In this document: one piece after another, positions 18,128 to 26,095 of the stretch
How the letters are laid out: each line of letters begins with the position of its first letter
How positions within the stretch are numbered: the stretch's first letter is position 1
Assembly: GCA_020723405.1 (NCBI GenBank)
Contig: DYIY01000007.1
Location: 1 to 64,000, forward strand
DNA: 64,000 nt
From: Thiobacillus denitrificans
GTDB lineage: Bacteria; Pseudomonadota; Gammaproteobacteria; Burkholderiales; Thiobacillaceae
Direction: 5' to 3'
Program-made: the position numbers and the translations under genes
The notes under the pieces: generated by a model
Told to the model about the DNA's origin: nothing
Database searches by the model: none
The model's input: the letters and a program-made list of their open reading frames with translations, nothing else

Positions 18128-18715
18128 TCAAAGGGCTTTACCCAGGATGGCCAGATCATGGGCGATGTCCTTGGGCGTCTGGGCAAAGGGCAGGTACAGA
18201 CGCAGGCGCCCTTCCCCGTCCAGCACATAGCTGCCCGCCGAATGGTCCACCAGATAGCCGGTGGCTCCCGGCTCCACGTGCTTGCGGTACACCACCTGGA
18301 ATTCCCGGGCGGCCGACTGGATCTGGGCCGTATCCCCGAGCAGCCCCAGGAAGCTGGGGTGGAAGTAGGGAACGTAGGCTTTCAGGGTGTCCGCCGTATC
18401 CCGCTCCGGGTCCACGGAGATGAACAACACCTGGACCTTGGCAGCCACGTCCGGCGGCAGCAGTTTCAAAGCCTGGGCCATGTCCGACAGGGTGGTGGGA
18501 CAGACGTCGGGACAATGGGTGTAGCCGAAGAACAGCACCACCAGCTTGCCCCGGAAGCTATCCAGGGTGACCTGGCGGCCGTTGTGGTCGGTGAGGGCCA
18601 GGATCTTGCCGAAATCGGCGCCGGTGATGTCGCTGCCCTTGAAGCCCGGCCCATCGCCTCCGCACCCGGCCAGGGCCGACAGACTCAGCAGGCCGGCCAG
18701 GAGAAGACGCCCCAT
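18128..18715 (-). CDS. SCO1/SenC/PrrC copper-binding lipoprotein
   Basis: A 195-residue thioredoxin-fold protein that delivers or reduces copper for oxidase assembly. A lipobox LSALAGC ends the signal peptide (Cys about residue 18), so it is a periplasmic lipoprotein. The copper ligands CPDVC (about 68-72) and a later His in YLVDHSAGSYV are present. It lies upstream of ccoN on the same strand, fitting a role in building this cbb3 oxidase, and the 7-bp gap after the Rrf2 gene indicates co-transcription with it. Confidence 0.92.
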   Translation of the reverse strand: MGRLLLAGLLSLSALAGCGGDGPGFKGSDITGADFGKILALTDHNGRQVTLDSFRGKLVVLFFGYTHCPDVCPTTLSDMAQALKLLPPDVAAKVQVLFISVDPERDTADTLKAYVPYFHPSFLGLLGDTAQIQSAAREFQVVYRKHVEPGATGYLVDHSAGSYVLDGEGRLRLYLPFAQTPKDIAHDLAILGKAL

Positions 18716-18722
18716 GGGGGCC

Positions 18723-19178
18723 TCAGGCCGGCAAAGCGGCGGCCGGCAGGTCGGCCAGGCGGTACTTGCCGGTCAACACGGCCTTGGCCAATTCCTCCAG
18801 ATTCATCTCGTTGAGCATGCCCAGGATCTTCTTCTTCACCGGCAACCACTTGAAATGCATGGGACAGGCGGTGTCGTCGGAACATTCCTTCAAGCCCAGG
18901 ATGCAGCTCTTGGTGAAATCAGGCCCCTCGGTGAGGAGAAGGACCTGCATGAGGGTGGTGCGGTGCATGCCCTCCCGCAGACAGAAACCGCCCAGTCGGC
19001 CGCGGAAGGAATCCAGCAGACCATGCTTGCAGAGGTTCTGGAGAATCTTGGCCAGATAGGCGGCCGGAACGTTCAACCGATCCGCGATGTCCCGGTTCAG
19101 CACCGGCTCACCCACGGGTTGGGTGGCGATGTAGATCAGCGCCTGGACAGCGTACTGGCTGGTGCGAGACAAGACCAT
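18723..19178 (-). CDS. Rrf2-family transcriptional regulator
   Basis: A 151-residue winged-helix regulator. The N-terminal segment TSQYAVQALIYIA and the recognition region are typical of Rrf2. Three cysteines (SCILGLKECSDDTACPMH, near residues 93-106) match the Fe-S binding cluster of IscR/NsrR-type members, so it probably senses NO, O2 or Fe-S status. ATG at 19178 is chosen for the GGAG seven bases upstream. It starts an operon with the SCO gene, suggesting control of respiratory genes. Confidence 0.88.
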   Translation of the reverse strand: MVLSRTSQYAVQALIYIATQPVGEPVLNRDIADRLNVPAAYLAKILQNLCKHGLLDSFRGRLGGFCLREGMHRTTLMQVLLLTEGPDFTKSCILGLKECSDDTACPMHFKWLPVKKKILGMLNEMNLEELAKAVLTGKYRLADLPAAALPA

Positions 19179-19207
19179 AACCCACTCCAAAGACATTTTT
19201 ATCCTGA

Positions 19208-19236
19208 ATTATCAAAGGCAATGGGTTTTCGCGCAA
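19208..19236 (-). promoter_or_regulatory. Promoter of the Rrf2-SCO operon
   Basis: The minus strand has TTGCGC (19231-19236) and GATAAT (19208-19213) with a 17-bp spacer, 30 bp before the chosen start. The surrounding ATAATTCAGGATAAAAAT could include an operator for the regulator itself. Confidence 0.5.
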
Positions 19237-19263
19237 AGCATTTTTTAGGGGCTCACCCTCAAG

Positions 19264-19959
19264 TCAAGTATCCAAGCCCGGCAAGGCCCTCAGACGCACC
19301 GCCGCCAGGTAGTGGGCCAGACGCGCGGGATCCGGTTTTGTCTGGTGGGGAAACTCGGCAATGAGGGGGGCCGGAAGACTGCGCTGGAGGGTGGCCAGGT
19401 TCCCGTCGTAGGCGGCCATGTCCGGGTCCAGGTGGTTGGCCACCCAGCCCGCCAATGTCAGCCCCCGTGCCGCGATGGCTTCGGCGGTAAGCAGGGCATG
19501 GTTCAGGCAGCCCAGGCGCATGCCCACCACCATGATCACCGGCAGGCCCAGGCGGACCGCCAGGTCCGCCGTATCCCGGTCCGGCCCCAGGGGCACCCGG
19601 AACCCGCCCACCCCCTCCACCACCACCACCTGGGCCAGCTTGCGCAGTTCATCCAGGGCAGCAGCGATGCGCGGAATCTCGATGGCCACGCCCTTGTGCC
19701 CGGCGGCCAGATGGGGGGCGATGGCTTCCCGGAACAGGTAGGGATTCACCCATTCCCCCGGGGCCGAAACGGATGAGGCCGAGCCCAGCAGGGCCACGTC
19801 TTCGTTCACCCAGCCTGCGGGGCCCTGCTCTGCTCCTGCCGCCACGGGCTTCATGCCCACGGCGGTATAGCCCAGATCATTCAGGGCATGGAGCAGGGCC
19901 GCCGAGAAGAGGGTCTTGCCGATGCCGGTGTCGGTGCCGGTGATGAAGAAGGCGGGCAT
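19264..19959 (-). CDS. bioD: Dethiobiotin synthetase
   Basis: A 231-residue ATP-dependent carboxylase forming dethiobiotin from 7,8-diaminopelargonate. The P-loop FFITGTDTGIGKT, the substrate residues in GMKPVAAG, and VVVEGVGGFRVPL are typical. Last gene of the biotin operon. A short GTGAGGG repeat tract lies between it and bioC. Confidence 0.96.
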   Translation of the reverse strand: MPAFFITGTDTGIGKTLFSAALLHALNDLGYTAVGMKPVAAGAEQGPAGWVNEDVALLGSASSVSAPGEWVNPYLFREAIAPHLAAGHKGVAIEIPRIAAALDELRKLAQVVVVEGVGGFRVPLGPDRDTADLAVRLGLPVIMVVGMRLGCLNHALLTAEAIAARGLTLAGWVANHLDPDMAAYDGNLATLQRSLPAPLIAEFPHQTKPDPARLAHYLAAVRLRALPGLDT

Positions 19960-19964
19960 GGGGG

Positions 19965-19996
19965 GTGAGGGGTGAGGGGTGAGGGGTGGGTGAGGG
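19965..19996. repeat. GTGAGGG heptamer repeat, bioC-bioD spacer
   Basis: Three perfect tandem GTGAGGG copies (19965-19985) are followed by a separate one at 19990-19996. They fill the 42-bp gap between the bioC stop and the bioD start and displace any normal ribosome-binding site for bioD. Same unit as in bioF (22267-22294). Confidence 0.9.
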
Positions 19997-20001
19997 CGCG
20001 G

Positions 20002-20889
20002 TCAGGCGCGGGGTTTGAAGTGCACCACCTGTCGTCCGTCCGGCAGGCGTTCCCGGGGACCGGCCCAGGCGTGGCCGTAGACCACTTCGTAGGTGGCGGG
20101 CAGGCGGCCATCCCGGCGGAAGGTTTCGTAGTTGTCCACGAGACGGCGCCATTCCGCCTTGCCCATGAGGCCGGTGCGCCGGTTCTCCAGGACGGTGTGG
20201 GCGCCGATGGCCTTCAGGTCCCGCAGCAACTCGGGCAGGGTGGCGTAGGTCAGGGCGATCTTCTCCATCTCCATCACCGGGCCGCTGAAGCCGGCGCGGA
20301 CCAGGGCGTCCCCCAGATCGTGCATGTCGATGAAGCGGTTCACGTGCTGGTGGCCGTCCAGGCCGCTGGAGGCGGCGCGCAGTTCCATGAGGGTGTCCGG
20401 GCCGAAGCTGGCGAAGAGGAACAGGCCTTCCTCCCGCAAGACCCGGCGGGCTTCCGCGAAGGCCTGGTCGGGTGGCCCCACCCATTGCAGGGCCAGGCTG
20501 GACCAAATCATGTCCAGGCTGGCACCGGCCAGGGGCAGGGACTCCAGGTCGCCGCACAGGGTGGTCGGGACCTTGTCAGGCCCCGTCACTCGTCCCAGCC
20601 AGCGTTTCCAGAGCGAAGCGGGAGCGAAGCGGTCCCGGGCCCGGCCGGCCATGGCGTGGGCCAGATCCAGGCCCAGGAGCCGGGCCTCGGGGAAGCGTCT
20701 GGCCAAGAGACCCAGGCCGAACCCGGTGCCGCAACCCGCGTCCAGGATGCGGGCCGGCTGGATCTTCATGCCCTCCAGATGGTCGTCCAGGCGGCGGGCC
20801 ACTTCCTGTTGCAGGAAGGCGGCTTCGTCGTAACTGGCGGCGGCCGCTTCGAAGGAACGGCGGATGGCCCGCTTCAGCGCCTCATGCAT
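20002..20889 (-). CDS. bioC: Malonyl-ACP O-methyltransferase BioC
   Basis: A 295-residue SAM-dependent methyltransferase that masks the malonyl group to start pimelate synthesis. The N-terminal IRRSFEAAAASYDEAAFLQ and SAM-binding ILDAGCGTGFGLGLLA are typical of BioC. The ATG at 20889 overlaps the bioH stop by 8 bp. It forms a gene pair with bioH, the enzyme that later removes the methyl ester. Confidence 0.93.
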   Translation of the reverse strand: MHEALKRAIRRSFEAAAASYDEAAFLQQEVARRLDDHLEGMKIQPARILDAGCGTGFGLGLLARRFPEARLLGLDLAHAMAGRARDRFAPASLWKRWLGRVTGPDKVPTTLCGDLESLPLAGASLDMIWSSLALQWVGPPDQAFAEARRVLREEGLFLFASFGPDTLMELRAASSGLDGHQHVNRFIDMHDLGDALVRAGFSGPVMEMEKIALTYATLPELLRDLKAIGAHTVLENRRTGLMGKAEWRRLVDNYETFRRDGRLPATYEVVYGHAWAGPRERLPDGRQVVHFKPRA

Positions 20890-21607
20890 CGAGGAAGCCC
20901 CCCACGGTCGCGGCAAACCAGGCGGGATGGGACAGGAAGGGCGCATGGGCCGCCCGTTCCTGAAAGGCCAGGCGGGCACCGGGAATGTGTTCGGCCAGCC
21001 AGCGCCCGGCCAGGGGCGGACACAGGCCGTCGTAACCGCCGTGGACCACCAGGGTCGGGCAGGCCACCCGGCCCACCTGGGCGCGCAAGTCCACGTCCCG
21101 CAACAGGCCCAGGCCGGCGGCCAGGGTGGCAGGGTCCGGCTCGCCCCGGGCAAACACCGTCTGGCGCAGGCGGGCGATGACTTCCCGGGCCGCCTCACCG
21201 CCTCGGGCCTGGAGGGATAGAAAACGCAGCAAGGTGGCCCGGTAGTCCTGGACCAGGGAGTCGGCAAAGCCGGCCAGCACCGCCGGCTCCAGGCCGTGGG
21301 GCCAGTCGGGCCGCTGCATGAAGGCCGGGGTGGCGGACACCAGCACCAGCCGGGCCACCTTGTCCGGGTGGCGGATGGCCAGGGCCAGGGCCACGATGCC
21401 CCCCGTGGACCAGCCCACCAGGGCCTTGGGTTCGGGAAATTCGCCGGCCAGGACGTCGGCCAGTGTCTCCGCCGTGTAGGGGGCGGGGGCGGGCCGGCCC
21501 CCATAGCCGGGCAGGTCCGGGGTGGCCCCGGCCAGGCCCGATTCCGTCCAGATGCCGCCGTGGAGGCCCCAGCCGTGGAGGAAGACCCGCTGATGGGTCG
21601 GGATCAT
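20882..21607 (-). CDS. bioH: Pimeloyl-ACP methyl ester carboxylesterase BioH
   Basis: A 241-residue alpha/beta hydrolase that releases pimeloyl-ACP from its methyl ester. HGWG near the N-terminus forms the oxyanion hole, the nucleophile is in GWSTGG, Asp is near HGGYDGLCP and His is in ERAAHAPFLSHP. ATG at 21607 (MIPTHQRVFLHGWG) is chosen because the upstream in-frame codons read through a dispersed G/C-block repeat. Confidence 0.93.
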   Translation of the reverse strand: MIPTHQRVFLHGWGLHGGIWTESGLAGATPDLPGYGGRPAPAPYTAETLADVLAGEFPEPKALVGWSTGGIVALALAIRHPDKVARLVLVSATPAFMQRPDWPHGLEPAVLAGFADSLVQDYRATLLRFLSLQARGGEAAREVIARLRQTVFARGEPDPATLAAGLGLLRDVDLRAQVGRVACPTLVVHGGYDGLCPPLAGRWLAEHIPGARLAFQERAAHAPFLSHPAWFAATVGGFLDA

Positions 21608-21712
21608 CGGGCGGCCTCGGGGAGCAAGGGCGGGGCGGCGTCTCGTGACCGGCCCGAGCAGACCGGGTGGCGGCGTGGGTTTCCCGGGAAGGGGTGGGGG
21701 GTGAGTGGTCTG

Positions 21713-21750
21713 GAATCCCCCCTGGCCCCCCTTTTGCAAAGGGGGGAACA
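21713..21750 (-). repeat. G/C-block palindrome (dispersed repeat) between bioF and bioH
   Basis: On the minus strand the motif reads TTCCCCCCTTTGCAAAAGG and continues through GGGGCCAGGGGGGATTCC. The same design occurs at 48250-48286, 48314-48350 and 49064-49089. It sits in the bioF-bioH gap on the transcribed strand and would fold strongly in the mRNA. Confidence 0.85.
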
Positions 21751-21793
21751 GGTCGCCCCGGGATGGAGACGCCGGAGAATCATGCTGGCCGAC

Positions 21794-22963
21794 TCAGTCA
21801 TGGGCCAGTTCGTGGAGTGCCGCCAGCAGACACTCCACATCGTCCGGGCTATGGGCCGCAGACAGGGAGATGCGCAGGCGGGCCTGGCCGGCGGGCACGG
21901 TGGGGGGACGGATGGCCGGGATCAGGATGCCCCGCCGGCGCAGGCCGTCGGCCAGGTCCAGGGTCGCCTGGTTGTCGCCCACCAGCAGGGGCTGGATGGG
22001 CGAATCGGAGGGCATGAGGGACCAGGGCAGTCCGGCCACCCCGGCCTTGAGGCGGGCGATGAGGTCCGCCAGCCGTTGCCGCCGCCAGGGTTCCCCGGCG
22101 ATGAGTTTCAGGCTGGCGGACAGGGCGGCGGCCAGCAGGGGCGGCTGGGCCGTGGTGAACACGTAGGTCCGGGCCCGGTTCACCAGCCACTCCACCAGGT
22201 CCGCCGAGCCGGCCACGAAGGCGCCGGCCACGCCGGCTGCCTTACCCAGGGTGGCTAGATAAATCAGTGAGGGGTGAGGGGTGAGGGGTGAGGGGTTCAC
22301 ATGATTCAGGGCACCCCGGCCCTCCTCCCCCAAAACGCCGAAGCCGTGGGCGTCGTCCAGGTAGAGCCAGGCGTCGTACTTTTCCGCCAGGGCCAGGAGG
22401 TCGGCCAGGGGGGCCAGGTCGCCGTCCATGCTGAACACCGTGTCGCTGGCGATGAGTTTCACCGGGGCGGGGCTTTCCGCCAGCCGGCGCCCCAGCCAGG
22501 CCAGATCCCCATGGGGATAGCGGGTGAGTCTGGCCCGGGAAAGCAGGGCCCCGTCCACCAGGGAGGCGTGGTTGAGCTTGTCCTCGAACACCTCGCCGTG
22601 GCGGTCCAGCAGGGCCGGGATCACCCCCAGGCTGGCCATGTAGCCGGTGGAGAACAGCAGGGCGGCGGGCAGCCCCACGAAGGCGGCCAGTTCCGCTTCC
22701 AGGTCGTGGTGCAGGCGATGGTGGCCGGTGAGCAGGTGGGCCGCGCCGGCCCCCACGCCGTAGCGGGCCGCCGCCAACTGGGCGGCCACGGCGATTTCCG
22801 GGTGATTGGCCAGGCCCAGGTAGTCGTTGCTGGAAAAGGACAGTAGGGCCTGGCCGTCCACCGTCACCCGCACCCCCTGGGGACCGTCCAGCACCCGGCG
22901 GCGGCGGCGCAGGCCCTGGGCGTCCAGGTCGGCCAGGGCGGCGGCGAGCTGCTCAGGCTTCAT
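21794..22963 (-). CDS. bioF: 8-amino-7-oxononanoate synthase BioF
   Basis: A 389-residue PLP enzyme condensing pimeloyl-ACP with alanine. Family features include FSSNDYLGLANHP, AAHLLTGHH, DDAHGFGVLGEEGRG and the PLP-binding Lys in ATLGKAAG. Between the last two, the tract VNPSPLTPHPSL replaces the usual short linker. It is encoded by four GTGAGGG heptamers (22267-22294) and keeps the frame. It appears functional, but copy-number change of the repeat would shift the frame before the PLP Lys codon. Confidence 0.94.
   Translation of the reverse strand: MKPEQLAAALADLDAQGLRRRRRVLDGPQGVRVTVDGQALLSFSSNDYLGLANHPEIAVAAQLAAARYGVGAGAAHLLTGHHRLHHDLEAELAAFVGLPAALLFSTGYMASLGVIPALLDRHGEVFEDKLNHASLVDGALLSRARLTRYPHGDLAWLGRRLAESPAPVKLIASDTVFSMDGDLAPLADLLALAEKYDAWLYLDDAHGFGVLGEEGRGALNHVNPSPLTPHPSLIYLATLGKAAGVAGAFVAGSADLVEWLVNRARTYVFTTAQPPLLAAALSASLKLIAGEPWRRQRLADLIARLKAGVAGLPWSLMPSDSPIQPLLVGDNQATLDLADGLRRRGILIPAIRPPTVPAGQARLRISLSAAHSPDDVECLLAALHELAHD
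22267..22294. repeat. Four GTGAGGG heptamers inside bioF
   Basis: Four perfect tandem copies of GTGAGGG (28 bp) lie within the bioF coding sequence and encode part of a PSPLTPHPS loop on the minus strand. Seven is not a multiple of three, so gain or loss of one unit would inactivate bioF. The same unit is in the bioC-bioD spacer. Confidence 0.93.
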
Positions 22964-22999
22964 GGCCCGCTCCCCTCCCCCGGCGGGGGAGGAAAACCC

Positions 23000-23983
23000 T
23001 CAGTGCCCGGCGCAACGGCGTCCCTGGACGCCCTCGCCCCGGAGGCCCAGCTTGGCGAACAGAATCTGGTCGGCATCCACGTCCGGGTTGCCGGTGGTGA
23101 GCAGCTTGTCGCCGTAGAACACGGAATTGGCGCCGGCCAGGAAGCACAGGGCCTGGATCGCTTCGCCCAGTTCCCGGCGGCCGGCGGACAGGCGCACGTG
23201 GGAGGCGGGCAGGGTGATGCGGGCCACGGCGATGGTGCGCACGAACTCCAGGGGATCCAGGTCCTCCACCTCGCCCATGGGGGTCCCGGGCACCTTCACC
23301 AGCATGTTGATGGGCACAGATTCCGGCTGGGGGTTCAGGTTGGCCAGTTCCAGGATCAGGCCGGCCCGCACCCGGCGGGACTCCCCCATGCCGACGATGC
23401 CGCCGCAACAGACGTGGATGCCCGCGTCCCGCACCTGGCCCAGGGTGTCCAGGCGGTCGGCGTGGGTGTGGGTGGTGATGACCTGGCCGTAGAACTCGCT
23501 GGCCGTGTCCAGGTTGTGGTTGTAGTAGTCCAGGCCGGCTTCCTTGAGCTGTTCCGCCTGACCGGGCTTGAGCATGCCCAGGGTCACGCAGGTTTCCAGG
23601 CCCAGGGCCTTCACCTGGCGGACCATGTCGGCCACGGCGTCCATGTCCTTGTCCTTGGGACCGCGCCAGGCGGCGCCCATGCAGAAGCGGGTGGCGCCGG
23701 CCGCCTTGGCCGCCTGGGCCGCCTCCACCACTTCCGCCACGTCCAGGAGCTTTTCCCGTTCCAGGCCCGTGTCGTGGCGGGCCGACTGGGAACAGTAGCC
23801 GCAGTCCTCGGAGCAACCGCCGGTCTTGATGGACAGCAGGGTGGACAACTGCACCGCATTGGCGTCGAAGTGCCGACGATGTACGGTCTGGGCCTGGAAC
23901 AGCAGGTCGTTGAAAGGCAGGGCGAACAGGGCTTCCACCTGGGCCAGGGTCCAGGTGACGGGGGGGTGGGTGAGATCATTCAT
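23000..23983 (-). CDS. bioB: Biotin synthase
   Basis: A 327-residue radical-SAM enzyme inserting sulfur into dethiobiotin. The SAM 4Fe-4S motif is CSEDCGYC (about residues 57-64), and [11 protein letters not shown] and the later Fe-S ligand Cys residues are present. The start overlaps the stop of the upstream membrane-protein gene by 4 bp (ATGA), so the two are translated together. First recognised biotin gene of the operon. Confidence 0.97.
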   Translation of the reverse strand: MNDLTHPPVTWTLAQVEALFALPFNDLLFQAQTVHRRHFDANAVQLSTLLSIKTGGCSEDCGYCSQSARHDTGLEREKLLDVAEVVEAAQAAKAAGATRFCMGAAWRGPKDKDMDAVADMVRQVKALGLETCVTLGMLKPGQAEQLKEAGLDYYNHNLDTASEFYGQVITTHTHADRLDTLGQVRDAGIHVCCGGIVGMGESRRVRAGLILELANLNPQPESVPINMLVKVPGTPMGEVEDLDPLEFVRTIAVARITLPASHVRLSAGRRELGEAIQALCFLAGANSVFYGDKLLTTGNPDVDADQILFAKLGLRGEGVQGRRCAGH

Positions 23984-24429
23984 CCGTGGACTTCCTTTTC
24001 AAATTCGATATCCCGCCAGGGTTCCCTGCCCGCCTTCCAGATGTCCCAGGACGCCCAGGGCACCAGGGTCAGGATGAACAGGCCCCACACCCCCAGCCAG
24101 CCGGTGGGCAAATGGGCCAGATCGTTGGAGAACACGGTGAGGGTGCCCACCACGGCGTAATAGCGGTAGCCGGCCCATTTGTTGTAATGGCGCACGGTCA
24201 GGTCGGGATGGTGGGCGATGGAGGCATAGACGAAGATGGAGGCCGCCAGCCAGATCATCACCGGCGGCAGGGACATGGCCATGGGCAGGAAAGCCAGCTT
24301 CTTGTCGCCGATCATCAGCCCCAGGCTGAACATGAGGGCCGCCAGCAGGGTGGAGGCGATGGCCAGCAGGTTGAACAGCCGGGCGCTGAGCTTGCAGGAG
24401 GCGGCGGTGATGAGGTGTTTTTCGGTCAT
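23980..24429 (-). CDS. Hypothetical four-span membrane protein, coupled to bioB
   Basis: A 149-residue protein with about four hydrophobic segments (roughly 17-40, 48-67, 87-105, 112-130). Not a family I recognise. It starts [19 protein letters not shown] and ends in a charged tail ([10 protein letters not shown]). The 4-bp overlap with bioB implies co-translation; a transport or accessory role in biotin metabolism is possible but unproven. ATG at 24429 is preferred over a longer upstream frame that runs into the promoter region. Confidence 0.6.
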   Translation of the reverse strand: MTEKHLITAASCKLSARLFNLLAIASTLLAALMFSLGLMIGDKKLAFLPMAMSLPPVMIWLAASIFVYASIAHHPDLTVRHYNKWAGYRYYAVVGTLTVFSNDLAHLPTGWLGVWGLFILTLVPWASWDIWKAGREPWRDIEFEKEVHG

Positions 24430-24488
24430 GACGACGTGAGCCCCGGAAAGGCGCGGAAGGATCGGCGGGGCGAGGATATTGGCGCAAA

Positions 24489-25250
24489 ATGAACGGAAAA
24501 GCCCGGGGATATTCGGGGAGGCCAGGCACATTGTCAAATTCAATCAGTCATTTTCTGAACAATTGCATTATTTATGTGCAATCCCATCTTCCCCAGTCCT
24601 GCCTCGTCTGCGGTACCCGGGTGGTGGGCGCCCTCCTCTGTCCCGTGTGTGCGGAACACCTGCCCCGCCTGCCCGCCGAGCGCTGTCCCCAATGCGCCCT
24701 GCCCAGCCCGGGCGGCGCCTTGTGCGGCCGCTGTCTGAAGCATCCGCCGGCCTTCCAGGCCACCGTGGTCCGCCACGTCTATGGGCCGCCCCTGGACGGC
24801 CTGGTGCGGGACTTCAAATACCGGGGACAACTGGCCCTGGCGGATTTCTTCGCCGACACCCTGGCCGAAGAACTGGCCGGCCGTGCATTGCCGGACCTGA
24901 TCCTGCCCATGCCCCTCCACGAATCCCGGCTGGTGGAACGGGGCTTCAACCAGGCCGTCGAAATCGTCCGGCGCCTGGCGCCCCGGCTGGGCATGGCCTG
25001 GGACGCCACCGCCTGCCGGCGCCTGCGCCCCACGCCTCCCCAGGCCGGCCTGGACCTGAAGGCCCGGCGCCGCAACCTGCGTGGCGTCTTCCGTTGCGAC
25101 CTGGACTTGGCGGGAAAACGGGTGGCCCTGCTGGACGACGTGATGACCACCGGCGCCAGCCTGGACGAACTGGCCCGGGAAGCGCGCCGGGCCGGTGCCG
25201 TGGAAGTCAGCGCCTGGGTGGTGGCCCGGACCCTGGCCCATGGGGACTAG
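24489..25250 (+). CDS. ComF-family phosphoribosyltransferase-like protein
   Basis: A ComF/GntX-type protein, 253 residues from the first ATG. Two N-terminal zinc-ribbon pairs (CLVCG, CPVC, CPQC, CGRC) precede a phosphoribosyltransferase fold with the motif VALLDDVMTTGAS near residue 215. ComF proteins are linked to DNA uptake in competent bacteria; GntX-type members have other uses. The first 29 residues may be non-coding, since GTG at 24576 lies closer to the zinc ribbon. Divergent from the biotin operon. Confidence 0.85.
   Translation: MNGKARGYSGRPGTLSNSISHFLNNCIIYVQSHLPQSCLVCGTRVVGALLCPVCAEHLPRLPAERCPQCALPSPGGALCGRCLKHPPAFQATVVRHVYGPPLDGLVRDFKYRGQLALADFFADTLAEELAGRALPDLILPMPLHESRLVERGFNQAVEIVRRLAPRLGMAWDATACRRLRPTPPQAGLDLKARRRNLRGVFRCDLDLAGKRVALLDDVMTTGASLDELAREARRAGAVEVSAWVVARTLAHGD
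24509..24537 (-). promoter_or_regulatory. Candidate promoter of the biotin operon
   Basis: The minus strand has a perfect TTGACA (24532-24537). A weak -10 (GAATAT, 24509-24514) lies 17 bp away, about 80 bp before the membrane-protein start. It lies in the AT-rich gap between the divergent operon and comF. No convincing BirA or BioR operator was recognised. Confidence 0.35.
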
Positions 25251-25259
25251 CCGACCTAA

Positions 25260-25694
25260 CTAGCCCCCTTCGCCCAGACGCCGGATGGCCGCCGAATTGG
25301 TCCAGGAAAAACACTCCTCAGCCGCCTCCTGCCAGGGCAGCCAGCGGGCGGCCAGATGCTCCCGGGGCGCCAGGCGCACTGGTAGGGCGTCCGGCAGGCT
25401 CAGGCTGAACAGGTGTTCGGTGTTGTGGGTGACCCCCGGGCCGTAGCGGGCCCGCCAGCGTTCGAAAATCTCGAACACGTTGCTGTGATACCAGTCCCGC
25501 AAGGGGAATTGCCGGGCATCCAGGCCTGTTTCCTCGGCCACTTCGCGGATGGCGGTCTGAACCAGGGTTTCCCCCGGGTCCCGGCTGCCGGTGACCGATT
25601 GCCAGAAACCGGGCGCATCGGCCCGTTCCAGCAGCAGCACCCGCAGATCCGTGGTGTGGATCAACACCAGCACTGAAACGGGTTCCTTGAGCAC
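25260..25694 (-). CDS. nudB: Dihydroneopterin triphosphate diphosphatase NudB
   Basis: A Nudix hydrolase in folate biosynthesis, about 144 residues. The Nudix box is intact (GETLVQTAIREVAEETGL), and the PGFWQSVTGS and YGPGVTHNTEH segments match NudB. No ATG is in frame near the expected N-terminus; GTG at 25694 (reading VLKEPVSVLV) is the best start and leaves 14 bp to the upstream VOC gene stop. Confidence 0.85.
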   Translation of the reverse strand: MLKEPVSVLVLIHTTDLRVLLLERADAPGFWQSVTGSRDPGETLVQTAIREVAEETGLDARQFPLRDWYHSNVFEIFERWRARYGPGVTHNTEHLFSLSLPDALPVRLAPREHLAARWLPWQEAAEECFSWTNSAAIRRLGEGG

Positions 25695-25708
25695 CGGAAC
25701 GATGGCGC

Positions 25709-26095
25709 CTATGAATCCAGGTAGTTGGACACCTCGAGCAGGTTGCCGTCGGGGTCGCGGAAATACACTGAGGTGATGGGCCCCCGGGCTCCCGTGCGGG
25801 GCACCGGTCCCGCCTCCACCGCCACATCCTGGGCGGCCAGATGATCGAGCCAGGCCCCAACCGGCAGGTCGGAAATGAAACACAGGTCGGCGCCGCCCGG
25901 GGTGGGCCGGCGAGCATGGGGGGCCAGGGGGGCTTCGGCCGGATGGAGGTTGATTTTCTGGACACCGAAGTTGAGTGCCAGGCGGCCGGCGCCGAACACC
26001 ACCCGTTCCATGCCCAATACCCGCTCGTAAAAGGAGGCGCTGGCTTCCGGATCGGCCACCGTCAGCACCAGATGGTCAAGGGACGCCACGCGCAT
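25709..26095 (-). CDS. VOC-superfamily (glyoxalase/bleomycin-resistance type) protein
   Basis: A 128-residue single VOC module. DHLVLTVADPEASASFYERVLGM is the usual opening of the fold, and YFRDPDGNLLEVSNY contains the C-terminal metal-ligand Glu. Substrate unknown; related proteins act on thiol conjugates or dioxygenase substrates. It overlaps the upstream gene by one base and precedes nudB. Confidence 0.85.
   Translation of the reverse strand: MRVASLDHLVLTVADPEASASFYERVLGMERVVFGAGRLALNFGVQKINLHPAEAPLAPHARRPTPGGADLCFISDLPVGAWLDHLAAQDVAVEAGPVPRTGARGPITSVYFRDPDGNLLEVSNYLDS

Noticed and set aside
19965-22294. Possible CRISPR array from the tandem heptamers in the biotin operon
   Set aside because: The units are directly adjacent 7-mers without spacers, and no cas genes are present.
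24430-24600. A BirA-type operator between comF and the biotin operon
   Set aside because: TTGTCAAATT and CTGAACAA half-sites are present but do not match the TTGTAAACC pattern or spacing.
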